Assembly (NCBI GenBank): GCA_022410635.1 | Contig: JAJVDF010000137.1 | Span: 1,845,522-1,909,521, forward strand | Reading direction: 5' to 3' | Origin: Tretioscincus oriximinensis | Taxonomy: Eukaryota; Chordata; Lepidosauria; Squamata; Gymnophthalmidae | Length of the DNA stretch: 64,000 nt | In this document: positions 1 through 10,721 of the stretch, piece after piece | How the letters are laid out: every line of letters starts with the position of its first letter | Position numbering within the stretch: the first letter of the stretch is position 1 | Program-made: the position numbers and the translations under genes | Notes under the pieces: model-generated | The model's input: only the letters and a program-made list of their open reading frames with translations | Database searches by the model: none | Told to the model about the DNA's origin: nothing

Positions 1-1
1 T

Positions 2-304
2 GGCACGGATGGCTCAGTTGCTTAGGAAACCGTCTCTCAGCTGGGAGATGGGGTTTTGAAGCCTTGTGTTGGAAGTGGGGAGGGGTGATCATCTTCCACT
101 AGCCTACAGCTCTAGTCAATCCATCTATTCAAAAGCAAGAAGTGCAAGAAATTGCAACTGACTGCAAGTAGATACATGGGAACCACCATAGCCTGGTGGG
201 GAAGATAGAATGTGAGCCTTTGGGCAAAATACCCTTGTAAGCCGCTTTGAGTCCCTTTGAAAAGGTGAGAAAGGCGGGGCATAAGAACCCAATTATAATG
301 GAAT
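2..304 (+). repeat. tRNA-derived SINE, family A
   Basis: A tRNA-like head with an A-box-like stretch (tggctcagttg) and a B-box-like stretch (gggttttgaagcc) leads into a body and a tail reading roughly 'aagccgctttgagtccc'. Closely related copies lie at 58122-58430 (+) and 62428-62848 (-). The B box is degenerate here, so transcription is unlikely. It is a SINE and not a tRNA gene, because the acceptor and anticodon stems do not form. Confidence 0.75.
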
Positions 305-494
305 AAATAAGTGATATGTGGATGCAGCCTAAGGCTCAGTGGGGGACATGGTCTAATGCTTTTCTTTCCTGACCCCTTCATACACAAAAGGAGATGCTGT
401 GTGCAGATTTCATGTGCTACTGTTGGCCTCTTGGGCAAGATTTTGACCCAGCTTCATCCTCAATAGTCTTGTCTTGTCCCCTTAGTTTGGCATC

Positions 495-710
495 TAGTCC
501 TACCAGAGCCCATCTAGTCCAGAATTCTGTCTCACACAGACCAATTGGGCAGTCTGAACAGAAGAAGGCAAAATTTTCAACTGTTCTCAAATCCCTGCAA
601 ATGGTACTCCAGAACTACTGCCTGTTGTTCCACCCTGGAGGCAGCATCCAGACATCCATCCTAGTAGCCATTTATACCCTTGGTGTCCATAAACCTGTCT
701 AATCTTGTCT
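495..710 (-). mobile_element. CR1 LINE 3' fragment, family X
   Basis: This matches the 3' end of the longer CR1 copies at 8120-9590 and 61185-62150. The shared landmarks are 'tctcacacaga', 'gggcagtctgaacaga' and 'acccttggtgtcc'. It is truncated and non-coding, and directly abuts a second CR1 family at 711. Confidence 0.65.
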
Positions 711-1844
711 TAGAATCATAGAATCTTAGAGTTGGAAGGGACCTCCAGGGTCATTGGGTTCAACCCCCTGCTCAACGCAGGATTCATTAAACTATCCCAG
801 CAGATAGCTCTCCAGCCTCTGTTTCAAGATTTCCAGAGAAAGGGGAACTCACCACATCCTGTGGCAACCTGTTCCACTGGTTTATCACCCTGACTGTTAG
901 AAAGTTTTTTTGTTATCTAATCTAAATCTACTCCCTTGCAGTTTTATGCCATTGTTTCTAGTCCTTTTATGTGCTAATGAGAACAATGCTGATCCCTCTG
1001 CTCTGTGACAGCCCTTCAGATATTTGTAGACAGCTATCAAGTCTCCTCTCAATCTCATCTTTTGCAGCCTAAACATCCCTAAATATTTTAACCGCTCCTC
1101 ATAGGACATGGCTTCCAGACCACTCACCATCTTTGTAACTCACTTTTGAACTTGCTCTAGTTTATCAATGTCCTTTTTAAATTGTGTCCCCCAGAACTGA
1201 ACACAGTATTCCAAGTGTGGTCATACCAAAGTACTACAGAGAGGAATAATTACTTCATGTGATCAAGATTCTGTGCTCCTATTAATACACCCCAGGATTG
1301 TGTTTGGCTTTTTTGCAGCTGCTTCACACTGTTGACTCATGTTAGTCTGTGATCTACCAAAACACCCAGGTCCTTCTCACCTGTGCTGCTGCTCAGATAT
1401 ATTCCTGTGGTTTCCTGCTTCAACCTTTTTCCCCTTTTTGAAGATAGGGACATTTGCCCTTCTCCATTCTACTGGAACTTTCCTTGTTGTCCGCGATTTT
1501 TAAAAGATCACTGCAAGTGGTTCCGCTATTACTTCTGCTAGTTCCTTCCATACCCTGGGATGTAGTTCATCTGGGCCTGGAGACTTGAATTCATTTAAAT
1601 TAGCTAAGAGTTGCCCCACCTTTTCTGTTTATTAAGTGTTTTGATTATTTTGTTCCTTCAATAGCACAATGAAGGCCAGCTGTTGTTGTATGTCCTTTCT
1701 CAGAAAAAAACAGAAGCAAAATAAGTGTTCAGTTCAGCTTTCTCAGTATTGTTTTTTATCAATTCACCATTTTCCCTCTGTAGAACTCCTATAGCATCTT
1801 TAGCTTTTCTTTTTCTTTTGATGTACCCACAAAATCCTTTATTA

Positions 1845-2507
1845 CAGTAAAACCCCGGTTATCCGGACTTCGCTTAACCGAAACCCGGCTTAACNGAAGT
1901 TGTTACTGTATCTATAACAAACTTTTTCCACTTACGTAGTAAGGGCGCCGTGTGGCAGCGCCGGAAGAAGGGTGATAGCGAAACTGACATCGATCGGGTG
2001 ACAGCAGACGACGGATTTAAAGCATTAAATAAATTATGAAATTGTTCTTACCTGTAATGCTTTAAATCCGTCGTCTGCTGTCGCCCGATGGATGTCAGTT
2101 TCGCTTTCGCCCTTCTTCCGGTGCTGCGAGCCGCGCCGGAAGGAGAAGCCCTTTTCCATCGATCGGGCGATAGCAGACGACGGATTTAAAGCATTACAGG
2201 TAAGAACAATTTCGTAATTTATTTAATGCTTTAAATCCGTCGTCTGCTGTCGCCCGATCGATGGAAAAAGGCTTCTCCTTCCGGCGCGGCTCGTGGCGCC
2301 GGAAGAAGGGCGAAAGTGAAACTGACATCCATCGGGCGACAGCAGACAATGGATTTAAAGCATTACAGGTAAGAACAATTTCATAATTTATTTAATGCTT
2401 TAAATCCTTTGTCTGCTGTCGCCCGATCGATGTCATGGATCATCCAAAAAAATTGATTATCCGAAATGGGGCCGCCCCATTTAGTTCGGATAACCGGGGT
2501 TTTAATG
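1845..2507. mobile_element. Tigger/pogo-like foldback MITE with iterated internal hairpins
   Basis: The ends are inverted repeats (cagtaaaaccccggttatcc at the left, ggataaccggggttttaatg at the right) flanked by TA, as expected of a pogo/Tigger-type nonautonomous element. The interior has three successive hairpins. Each is built from a module reading roughly 'cgggcgacagcagacgacgg' then 'atttaaagcatta', separated by larger inverted blocks rich in 'gcgccggaagaagg'. It carries no coding potential. A shorter relative without the hairpins is at 9136-9507. Confidence 0.8.
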
Positions 2508-2798
2508 TATTGCTTTTTACATTCCTTGCTAGACTCAGTCCATATTTAGCTTTTCTGACACTTACCCTACAGTTGCTGCAGACTGTCTTATATTCTTCCT
2601 TAGAAATTTCCCCTTTCTTCCATTTCATAAACAGTATTTCTTTTCCTTTTTAGTAAGTTATTAAGATATGGGTTCATCAACAGTGGCCTCCTTAGATGCT
2701 TCCCATGTTTTCTTCTTTTGGGGATTGTTAAAAATTGTGCTTCCAGAATCCCATTTTGCAAGATTTCCCATCCTTCTTGAACATTTCTGTTCTTTAAG

Positions 2799-3008
2799 TA
2801 GGCTGACCAGACGACCCTTTTGGCGTGGGTGGGTGTGAAAACCGGTTTTGTGGTACCTCCCAGTTTTTCCTGAGGGAAAAAAAATTTAAAAAATTAAAAA
2901 AAATTAAAAAAATATTTTGAAAAACATTTTCCTCAGAAAAACTGTGAAGCACTCCAAAACCAGGCTTCTTCCCCCCACCAAAAAAAAGGGGTAATCTTGG
3001 TCAGCCTA
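2799..3008. mobile_element. hAT-like foldback MITE, family TAGGCTGACC (short form)
   Basis: The termini are taggctgaccag and the inverted ggtcagccta. The arms extend inward (accggtttt and ccaaaaccagg) around an A/T-rich centre. The flanks share ctttaag, a near-exact short target duplication. It is inserted in a CR1 element. The best-preserved sibling is at 23282-23483. Confidence 0.7.
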
Positions 3009-3741
3009 CTTTAAGACATCTAACCATTGGATCCTTCCTACCCGCCTTCTGAGTCCACCAAAATCTGCTCTTCTGAAATCCAGTCTTGGAGTCTGAGTCC
3101 TCTCAAGTCTTCTTCCCTTTGTTATGTAGAATTCAATGATTGCATGGTCACTGCAATCCAAAGTCCCAGCCACCCTTACTTCCACAACCATTTCCTCCTT
3201 TTTGGTAAGAATTAGATTCAGGATAGCAGATCCCCTTGTTTTTTCTTCTACCATTTGGCAGATAAAATTACCAGCTAGAGAAGATGAAAATTTAGAAGAC
3301 CCGTGACTTTTGCCTGAGATAGATTCCCAACAAATGTCTGGATAGTTAAAATCTACCATATATCACTATGTCATATTTATTTGAGAGCATAGTCATCTAT
3401 TGTAGGAAGAGTTCGTCCAGATTTTCTGTTTGTCCAGGAGGCCTATAATAAACTCCCACGATGGTGTCTTTTCTGTTTTTCTCACCTTGTATTCTTATCC
3501 AGACAGTTTCTACAGAGCTTCCATCAACATTTTAGAAGCAAGTTTCCAAGTCTTGAGGTTTATACTCTTGCAATTATTGATTTAGATACTGTTTCACACT
3601 CTTTTTAATTGATGCTATTTGTTATACACTCTTTTTAAATGATGCTATTTTTTACTCTATTTGTATTTTACCCTATTTATATTTTATTTTTGTTATTTTT
3701 TATAAGGTCAAATGACTAATCAATAAACCTATATACATACA

Positions 3742-4400
3742 TAGACTGACCAGATTTTCTGAGTCTCAAACCAGGCTAATTAATATTCATGCTAATTTGC
3801 ATATTCATAAAAATGCAAATTACCCACCAACATGCATTCCCTTCCAAAATTCCCGCCCGAGAAATCGATGAAGCATGTGAGAATATTTTTAAGTGTGTGA
3901 CAATTTTTAAACTGAGAATTTTTGGAGTACATCAGAATTTTTTAATTTTTTTACAGAGGGGAAGGTGCCTTCAGAAGCTGCCCCCAGTTGCCAGAACCCC
4001 CTAGTGGTGGTGCAGCGATTTGTTTAAAAAAATAAAAAATATTTTTGAAGTGTGCAAGAAAGTTTTGAAGTGTGTGAGAATTTTCCAAGTTCATATTAAT
4101 ATGTATATGTTATGGTGTATGAACGTTTATGACAGTAATTGTTTTACTACTTCATTGTATATATGAAAATAAAAAAATAATAATAATAATAAAAAGAAGT
4201 GTGTGAGAATTTTTATTTTTTACTGAGGGGAAGGTGCCTTCAGGAGCTGGTCTCTGATGCCAGAGCCCCCTAGGGTGCTGCAGTGATTAAAAAAACATTT
4301 TTTTCCTCAGCAAAAATCTGGGTAATGGTGCCCACAACCGAGAGGTAGACACCCAAAAACCGGGTTTCTCCCCCCAAAAAGGGGGCATCTGTCCAGCCAT
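3742..4400 (-). mobile_element. hAT-like element, family TAGGCTGACC (long form)
   Basis: It starts with tagactgaccagatt, and the same end occurs inverted at the right end of copies 26187-26701 and 49200-50068. Internal family marks are 'tgctaatttgcatattcat' and repeats of 'gaaggtgccttcag'. The far end (aaagggggcatctgtccagcc) is degenerate. An A/T-rich stretch around 4090-4195 looks like a later insertion. No coding sequence is seen. Confidence 0.6.
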
Positions 4401-4489
4401 TTTCTGAAACTTGAATCTGAGGAGGTATATATTTCCCTAACATACAACGCAAACACAACCTCCCCTTTTGTTAAGTCTGTTTCTTACAA

Positions 4490-4640
4490 ATAAGTTGTAA
4501 CCTCTTGAAGCTATCCAGGATGTTAGCTACTACCACCAATACTGGAAGTAAATTCCACAGGCCGATGACCCTGTGGGTGAAAAAATACTTTCTTCATTAA
4601 TTACTCTAGTAATCAGTTCTTTGAACTCTCTCAGCCCCCC
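4490..4640 (-). mobile_element. CR1 LINE fragment, family X
   Basis: It contains 'ctggaagtaaattccacag' and 'gtgggtgaaaaaatacttt', landmarks shared with the CR1 X copies at 8120 and 61185. It is a short truncated piece with no coding value. Confidence 0.6.
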
Positions 4641-5521
4641 TACTCCACAGGGTGTCTGTTGTGGAGAAGGCAACAAAAGCTATGTGCGCCAATAACGGGG
4701 GTTTGCTTACTACGTTATTCGGCTCCTTAGCTTGCCTAAGGTAGCTGGATCCACAGCGTACAGACACATGTAAAGTAGATTCACACGGAGGCCATAAACT
4801 TAGGTTCAGCAGCGATCCAGGAGGCCCATGGGTAGTGGGACACTCCAGAACACAACTATGCAGAGGTTTTTATTGACTCCAAAAACAGAAGGCGTGGATC
4901 AATTAAGTGATGTCAGAAGGGGTTGTACAAAGATGTGGGTTAGGGCGGACCAGAGGTGTGGCCAGGTGGTGACACCTGTGTGATGTTTTTCTCTCCTCCC
5001 AAAGGAGGTGCAGCCTGTGTCAGGAAATGCCAAATATGGTATGGTGGGAAGATACAAGATTGACCCTTTTAGCTTTCGTTTATCCTTTTAGGGCCTGGAA
5101 TACTGTGACTCACCTAAGGGAGTAGAGCTTAATGGGCTTCCTTGCTGCCACTATCAAGCTAATGGTTTTAGCCCAGGTGCATGGCTAGTAAAACAATGGG
5201 TGCCCTTTTTGCCACAAAGGGTGTCATTAGGCCCTTAAGTCTGGTAGGGTTCCTTGAATGAGATATGCCCTCAGGACAGGAAGAGAGATTGGCCTCTCCT
5301 GTTTACCTCCTGAGGATGGAATTTCCAGAGATTTTCAAAATTTTCCACCCAGGCCTCTCTTGAGCTAGCAGAGGTCAATTCTTGTATATTTTATATCAGA
5401 TATATTAATGCCAATATATTTCCTATATGGCTAACCCCAACACGCCACCCTATGGTTGGCTGCCCTGAGACCTTCGGGTAAAGGGCGGGATACAAGCACA
5501 AATAAATAAATAAATAAATAA
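4640..5521 (+). repeat. SINE family B, split by a solo LTR
   Basis: The left piece (4640-4690: cacagggtgtctgttgtgg to agctatgtgcgcc) and the right piece (5443-5521: caccctatgg to aaagggcgggatacaa, then an AAAT tail) join into one SINE. It matches the reverse complement of 58688-58942. The interruption is the LTR at 4691-5442, and cgcc occurs on both sides as the target duplication. Confidence 0.65.
4691..5442 (-). mobile_element. Solo LTR of an old retroelement
   Basis: On the - strand it begins TGTTGGGGTTAGCC and runs about 750 bp. It contains a polyadenylation signal (gtcaataaaaacc), as LTRs do. Its flanks are cgcc on both sides. A second copy in the opposite orientation is at 55446-56210. 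No internal gag, pol or env sequence is attached to either copy, so both appear to be solo LTRs. The 3' terminus (ccccgttatt) is not the canonical CA, so the end is approximate. Confidence 0.65.
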
Positions 5522-5600
5522 ATTAGTTACTGTTCCTCATCAACATCTGAAAATCCTTTACATGATGGGTTGGGGGGGGGGGTTTGTGTGTGTGTGTGTG
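5505..5600. repeat. Simple repeats: (AAAT)n, G-run, (GT)n
   Basis: An AAAT run near 5505-5523 is the SINE tail. It is followed by a G run at 5571-5581 and a GT run at 5586-5600. No other function is seen. Confidence 0.8.
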
Positions 5601-6519
5601 CATTCAAAACATTTAAATTCGTTACACAAAATCATACAGACTAAAATTAAAATATTTCCAACAGTTCTTTCCCTTTTTATAACGTCTCTCCTCTCCCCCC
5701 CCCCGTCCCTTTGCATCTTATATTACACGCAACACATTTTGGCAGTTGGGGGGTTCACATATGGAAAACCAATCTCAATTTCATATCTTCCCTCCCGAGC
5801 CTGCCTGTTATATAAGTTTTGACCGTCAACCATTTTTGTTTACCCTCGTTTTTTGACGCGGGAAAGGGGGAGGGGGGAGGGAGGAGCGACCGGGTGGGAG
5901 AGAAAATTCGAGAAGCCCAGCCGGCCTGGCGGTTATGAAATCCATACCAATGAGACCCGCCCGTTCCCTTTCGAACACAAACTATGGTGCAGCGCACACA
6001 CGTACATAAACGCCGGTTCCTTTTTTCATAACCCCCCCCCCCCCGCCGCCCTTTCGTTGAGAGTGCGTGCGGTTTTACCGAAATGGTTTTGGCCTTTACT
6101 AACGAACTCTCCCCCCCCCCTCCATCCCTCAGTTAGTTTCGCCCGCTCGCGGCCGCCCTTCAGCAGCGATTCCCCCTTGGAGCGTTCGGGTGCTTCCGCG
6201 AAGGCCGTTCGGCTGTTTCCGTGCGCTGGAGGAAAGGAGGGGCCGCGTGCGCGCGCTGTGGTGGCTGGCCGGAGGACGCGCGCGGGGAGGGGGGAAGAAG
6301 AAGAAGAAGAAGAAGGAGGAGGAGGCGAGGCGGCGGTGCGGCCTGCTCGACCGACGGCGCTTGCGTCCTCNTGGCTGGCTGGCTGCTCTCCCCCTCTCCC
6401 TCTCCTCCTCCTCCTCCTCCCTCAGTCGGCCGCTGCTGCTGCCTGCCTAGTGCCTGCCTGTCGCCGGGGCTGGGAGAGCCCGAGAGCGAGCAAGCGAGAG
6501 CCAGCCGCGTGTGTGTGTT

Positions 6520-6525
6520 ATGTGA
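6520..6525 (+). promoter_or_regulatory. Minimal start-stop upstream ORF in the CREB1 leader
   Basis: An ATG is followed at once by TGA (gtgttATGTGAgtgacg). If transcription starts upstream, the leader carries a one-codon ORF of the kind known to stall or divert ribosomes. Whether it is used is unknown. Confidence 0.35.
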
Positions 6526-6526
6526 G

Positions 6527-6565
6527 TGACGCGGCGGAGGTGTAGTTTGACGCGGTGTGTTACGT
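6527..6565 (+). promoter_or_regulatory. CREB1: Cluster of CRE-like half sites in CREB1 exon 1
   Basis: Two TGACG half sites (6527-6531 and 6548-6552, both followed by CGG) and TTACGTGG (6560-6567) lie within 40 bp. The rodent/human CREB promoter is reported to contain CREs that mediate autoregulation. The motifs are seen here; occupancy is inferred. Confidence 0.45.
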
Positions 6566-8119
6566 GGGGGAGAGAATAAAACTGCGGCGAGAGCCTCGGC
6601 GCGAACGAAAGCAGTGACGGAGCAGCCCGTAGCCGGTAAGAGGAGAAAAGCGAAGGAAAAACGAAGCCCAGAGAAAGAGAGAGAGAGGGCGGCGGCGGCG
6701 GCAGAAGCAGCCAGAGGAGAGCAGCAGGGGAGGGGCAGCGGAGACACAAGGCCCGCCGGCCCGGGGCAGCAGGGAGCTCGCAGTCTCCAGCCCAGGCGGC
6801 GGAGGGGCTTTGGCGGGCGCCGCCGCCGCCGCCGCCGCTGCTGCTGCTGTTGCCGCCGTTCCGGTGGAAACAGGCGGCGACGATCAAGGGGAGCGGGAGC
6901 CAAGGGGGGGGGGGGGAGAAGAGGAAGAAAAGATGGGGGACAGGAAAACGGGGAGGGGGATCGGAACTTCCAGTCGCCTGGACTCTTCCCGCCTTATTTT
7001 CTCATTCTATCATTTTCTTCCTCTTCTTTCTTCTTTTCCTCCTCCTCTTCTCCGTCTTTGCTCCTCTTTTTATCTTCTTGCCCCCTTCTCCCTCTCCTCT
7101 TTTTCGTCCCCGTCCCCTCCCACTTAAGCGAGGCCCACCAAAACATCAGGGTCGTAGTTGTTCTGCAGCTTCCATCGGAGTAGAAGAGATTTCACTGGGC
7201 AATTATAAGCTGCCTCTGGTGAAAACTCCTCTTTCCCACACCCATTAGGCTCTCTGCCCCGTCCGTCCGTCCGCTAACCGTAGGCAGCAAGCTGATCAGG
7301 TTTCTCTCCTCTCAAATGGTTGCCTCCCCCCCCCCCTCCCCGCGTTTCGAGCGTCTTGTGGCCGCGGTTTCGAGCAAGCCGCCAGCAGCCCCACCGTGCC
7401 GGGCGCGGGTTCTGCTCTGCTCTGCTCCGCCGCGCAACGAACAAAGAATAATGGCGGCGGATGGAGGCTGCGGCGGGGACGGCCGAGCGAGCCGAGGCAA
7501 CACCAAGGGCCCTTTCTGCACGGGGCTTCCTTAGGAGCTGCATCTTATAATAGGAACCTGCCAGCCTAGGCGGGGGCAGTGGGTTGCCCCGGGGTAGGCC
7601 AAGGCAGGCATGCGGGCGGCAGGCCCTATTCCAGGGCAGCTCCCCAAAGGGGAAGCCCGGTGTCGAGAGGAGCAAGGCAAGCGGCGGGAATCAGGACGGG
7701 CTCTGGGCCGCCGCGGGTATCCGTGTCACCGCCACGCCGCTGCGCTTCCAGGGCGGGAGGGCGAAGGGACTCCGGCGGTGGCCACTTTGCTCCCCCGGCG
7801 ACAAGCATCCGAGCCCTGGAACGTTTTCCCTTCGGCGAACGGAGACGCCCCCGCCATGGCCTCACTGCTTGCTTGTGCGCAGAATCGCGGTTTTTTCGAA
7901 GGAAAGAATGGCGCGCAGATTTTTTCCCCCCTTCGGGCTGAGGTGCGCCAAAGATCTCTCCCCCCTTCCCCCCCCCCATCTGTTTCTTTCTATGAGGTAA
8001 TTTGGAAAGAGATCATCTCTCTTCAAAGTGCCCCAAGAAAGGGAGAGAAACTCGGGTTGTTTACTCTTCTTTGTTTACATACGTTTTTATTGGGTATAAA
8101 TAAACAAGAAAAATTGCAC

Positions 8120-9590
8120 AAATCATAAGAACACAAGGGGAGCCCATCTGGTCCATCGTTCTGTCTCACACAGAGGCCCACCAGTTGCACCTGGGCAGTC
8201 TGGAACAGAAGGCAAAATCTTCAACTGTTCTCAACACCCTGCAAAAGGCATTTCAGGAATACTGCCAGTTCTCCATCTAGGAGGCAGTATCCAGACATCC
8301 ATCCTAGGAGCTGTTTATACCTTTGGCTTCCATGAACTTCTTTAATCCTGTTTTAAAGTTGTCCAGGCTCCTAGCTGCTACCACCATTTCAGGAAGTAAA
8401 TTCCATACACCGATGACCCTCTGGGTGAAAAAATCCTTTGTCCTCATTCTTCTGCCCATCAGTTTCAAGGAATGCCCCCTGGTCTGAGTGTTGTGTGATA
8501 GAGAGAAAATAGTTTTTTTCTATTTACCTTATTCATCCCATGCATGATTCAATTAGGTCTCCTGTCAAATGCCGTTTTTTGAGGCTGAAGAGGCCCGGAC
8601 GTTGCACCCAGATTTCATAAGGGAGGTGCTCCAGTCCCTTGATCATTCTTGTTGCCCTTTTCTGCACCTTCTCTAGTGCCACAATATCCTTTTTGAGATA
8701 TGGTGACCAGAATTGTACACAGTATTCCAAATGTGGCCTCANTACAGATTCGTAAAGAGGCAAAACTTGCTGATTTGTTTTCCTTTCCTAATTATCCCTA
8801 ACTTTGAATTTGCTTTTGCTGCTGCTGCCCACTGGGCTGACACCTTCATTGAACTGTCCACCAACACCCCAAGATCCTTTTCTTGCTTGGTCTCAAAAAG
8901 CTTGGTTCCCATCAATTGGTAGGAGTAATTGAGGTTCTTTGTACCAATGTTCATTACTTTGCACTTGCTTAAGTTGAAGTGCATTTGCCACTTTGTTGCC
9001 CACTCACCCAATTTCAATAGATCACTTTGGAACTCCTTACAATCACCTTCAGTTTTCACTATCCTGAACAGTTTAGTGTCATCAACGAACTTGGCTATGT
9101 CACTATTTACCTCAGCAGCAGGTCGTTTATGAATACAGTAAAACCCCGTTCATCCGAACTAAAGGGGGCGGAGCCATTTCGAATAATACAATTTTTCGGA
9201 TAATCCATGAAATCGTCCATTTTTTATTTTCGGCTGTTTAATGATAAAATAAACATACTGTACAATATTCTATTACAATACATTAATTAAATATATTTAA
9301 AATAATTGGAAATCTTTTTTTGAACTTTTTTGTCGAAGCGCTTNCGAGCAGCTATATCGCGCCGCGAGCCGTGCCGGAAGGAGAAGCCTTTTTCCACCTA
9401 CGCAGTAAGGGCGCCACACGGTTTAACTCTGTCACATGACGCAGTTTAGAAAGTTCGGTTAAGCCGGGTTTCGGTTAAGCGAAGTTTGGATAAACGGGGT
9501 TTTACTGTATATTGAAAAGCAGAGGTCCCAGTACTGAACCCTGGAATACTCCACCCACGTAAGAAGTTGTCCATTATGCAGTACCAGAAT
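8120..9590 (-). mobile_element. CR1 LINE, family X, interrupted by a MITE
   Basis: The - strand encodes a decayed CR1 reverse transcriptase C-terminal half in two frames. At 8739-9059 it reads KLGEWATKWQMHFNLSKCKVM, then EKDLGVLVDSSMKVSAQ. At 8533-8763 it reads [19 protein letters not shown], then [19 protein letters not shown]. These are standard CR1 motifs. The 3' UTR continues to about 8120 ('aagaacacaaggggagccc'). A Tigger-like MITE sits at 9136-9507 and the CR1 resumes after it. It is frameshifted and dead. Confidence 0.85.
9136..9507. mobile_element. Tigger/pogo-like MITE (short form)
   Basis: The inverted termini cagtaaaaccccgtt and aacggggttttactg are flanked by TA on both sides (9134-9135 and 9508-9509). 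The CR1 around it reads through cleanly if element and one TA are removed. The interior shares 'aaggagaagcctttttccac' and 'gcagtaagggcgcc' with the 1845-2507 element but lacks its hairpin modules. Confidence 0.85.
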
Positions 9591-9615
9591 GTATAACTCA
9601 TTCACCTACCTAAAC

Positions 9616-9710
9616 GTAGGGTTACCACAAAAATAGTTTTTCATCAGGTGCATCTTATCGGGCCTCTTTTCCACACCCACCAAAGCTGCAGAAGTGACAT
9701 TTTCAGTTGT
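9616..9710. repeat. Fragment of a GGTTACCACAAA-type foldback MITE
   Basis: It begins 'tagggttaccacaaaaata' and contains 'cttttccacacccacc'. The fuller copy is at 41573-41745 and another is at 10722-10855. Only one end is evident here. Confidence 0.4.
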
Positions 9711-10721
9711 AGCACTATCCCAACAGAAAAGAGAAAACATTAGTAACATTCTTAAATACAATTATAGCAAAGCACATCTTACGCTCATTCACTGGGAATC
9801 CTATGTTCTTCAATTCTGAAACTAAATTAAATTTAAGTTTGACTAGGGCCAAAAAGAACTAATTTTAGAAGGTGTGTGACTTATAATGCTTGCAACATCT
9901 GCTTGTATCTAATATTTCATGCCCATTAAGGCAGCAGCTCTCCTGTCCTGGATCTTTTGGGCATACTCCAAAAAAATAAAATATTTTGATTGTTTGCAAA
10001 ATTCTTCAATTTAATTTATAGATAATTTTTCCCAATAATATAATCAAAATACATACCAGATATTTGTCGACCACTTTGTCTTATCTCTCCATCAAAATTT
10101 GGGGCCTGTCATAGTCTATACTAACACGTGAATGGAAGGCCCATATTCCTATTCCAAAAGATATCCAAAGTAAAGGTTTGTATAGAAAGAGCCATTAATA
10201 GCTAGTCAAACATTTTTCTCCTCATCGATCTGTTGATGATTGTAAGCCTGAAATAAAAGTAATTTTGGATTGCACAAAATAGTCACTTGAAAGGTTTATT
10301 CGATGGTTACTGCTGTTACTTCCTGGAATATTTGGGCACCCCGTTTATTTATTCATTTTAACATTTTTTATGCACATCCCTTCTTTTCCTTGTTAAGGTC
10401 TTTTCTGCAGGCTTTCTCCTCTCACTGTATATGTGGGGAAATTATGTATGTTGAACCACCACCACCACGACCTATGGTTAGTTAAATAAATTAAACAACC
10501 TTTTCACCTCAGTTTCCTCCAAGTCTAATTCAAGGAGGCACTCAACCAAACCCCACCCTTCCCAAATTCTCCTCCTTTCAGAAGANACACTGTACACTTC
10601 TTTTCCTGCTCCTTTCCAGGCAGGGACTTCCCTGGAATTTGTCACCTTCTGTCTCTGCAGCATCCAATCAAAGGGGGTTTGAATTTATATGAATAAAAAA
10701 TGTAGCTTTCTTCACTTGATA

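Larger units (their letters stand above)
711..3560 (-). mobile_element. CR1 LINE, family Y, with two MITEs inserted
   Basis: The 3' end at 711 carries the CR1-type octamer tail (agaatcatagaatc) and reads backwards into pol-like sequence. The - strand at 897-1130 encodes a decayed CR1 C-terminus (EERLKYLGMFRLQK, RLRGDLIAVYKYLKG). At 3006-3359 it encodes a fragment resembling the CR1 endonuclease C-terminal part (YPDICWESISGK, LDCSDHAIIEF). The reading frame is broken throughout. A Tigger-like MITE (1845-2507) and a hAT-like MITE (2799-3008) interrupt it, so both are younger than the CR1. The 5' limit is approximate. Confidence 0.75.
6160..6635 (+). other. CREB1: CREB1 exon 1 (5' UTR, non-coding)
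   Basis: The stretch from about 6536 to 6635 (ggaggtgtagtttgacgcgg, ttacgtgggggagagaata, gaacgaaagcagtgacgga) resembles the mammalian CREB1 5' UTR as I remember it. It ends at a clear donor, agccg|gtaag, with GT at 6636-6637. Splicing to the acceptor before 22495 gives a leader running into ataactaaATGACCATGG. The 3' end is well supported, but the transcription start (placed at about 6160) is a guess. Confidence 0.7.
5850..7950 (+). promoter_or_regulatory. CREB1: CpG island and TATA-less promoter region of CREB1
   Basis: The window switches abruptly from AT-rich to strongly GC- and CpG-rich sequence. There are GC-box-like stretches, GCC and GGA microsatellite-like runs and no TATA box at a sensible place. 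It contains the non-coding first exon of CREB1, recognised by its splice donor and conserved 3' part. Long open frames on both strands here (for example 5853-6545 + and 6160-6903 -) are low-complexity Pro/Arg/Ser translations expected of GC-rich DNA and are not genes. The start site cannot be fixed from sequence alone. Confidence 0.8.

Noticed and set aside
1960..2440. CRISPR-like recurring units with spacers
   Set aside because: The units alternate in orientation and pair as hairpins within TA-flanked transposon ends. The genome is vertebrate.
5853..6903. Long open frames on both strands (up to 247 residues)
   Set aside because: They are Pro/Arg/Ser/Gly low-complexity translations of CpG-island sequence, overlap each other on opposite strands and span CREB1 exon 1. 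No domain or conserved start is visible.
7274..8128. Overlapping frames of 117-172 residues downstream of CREB1 exon 1
   Set aside because: They are GC-rich shadows in the CpG island and start of intron 1, without splice or protein evidence.
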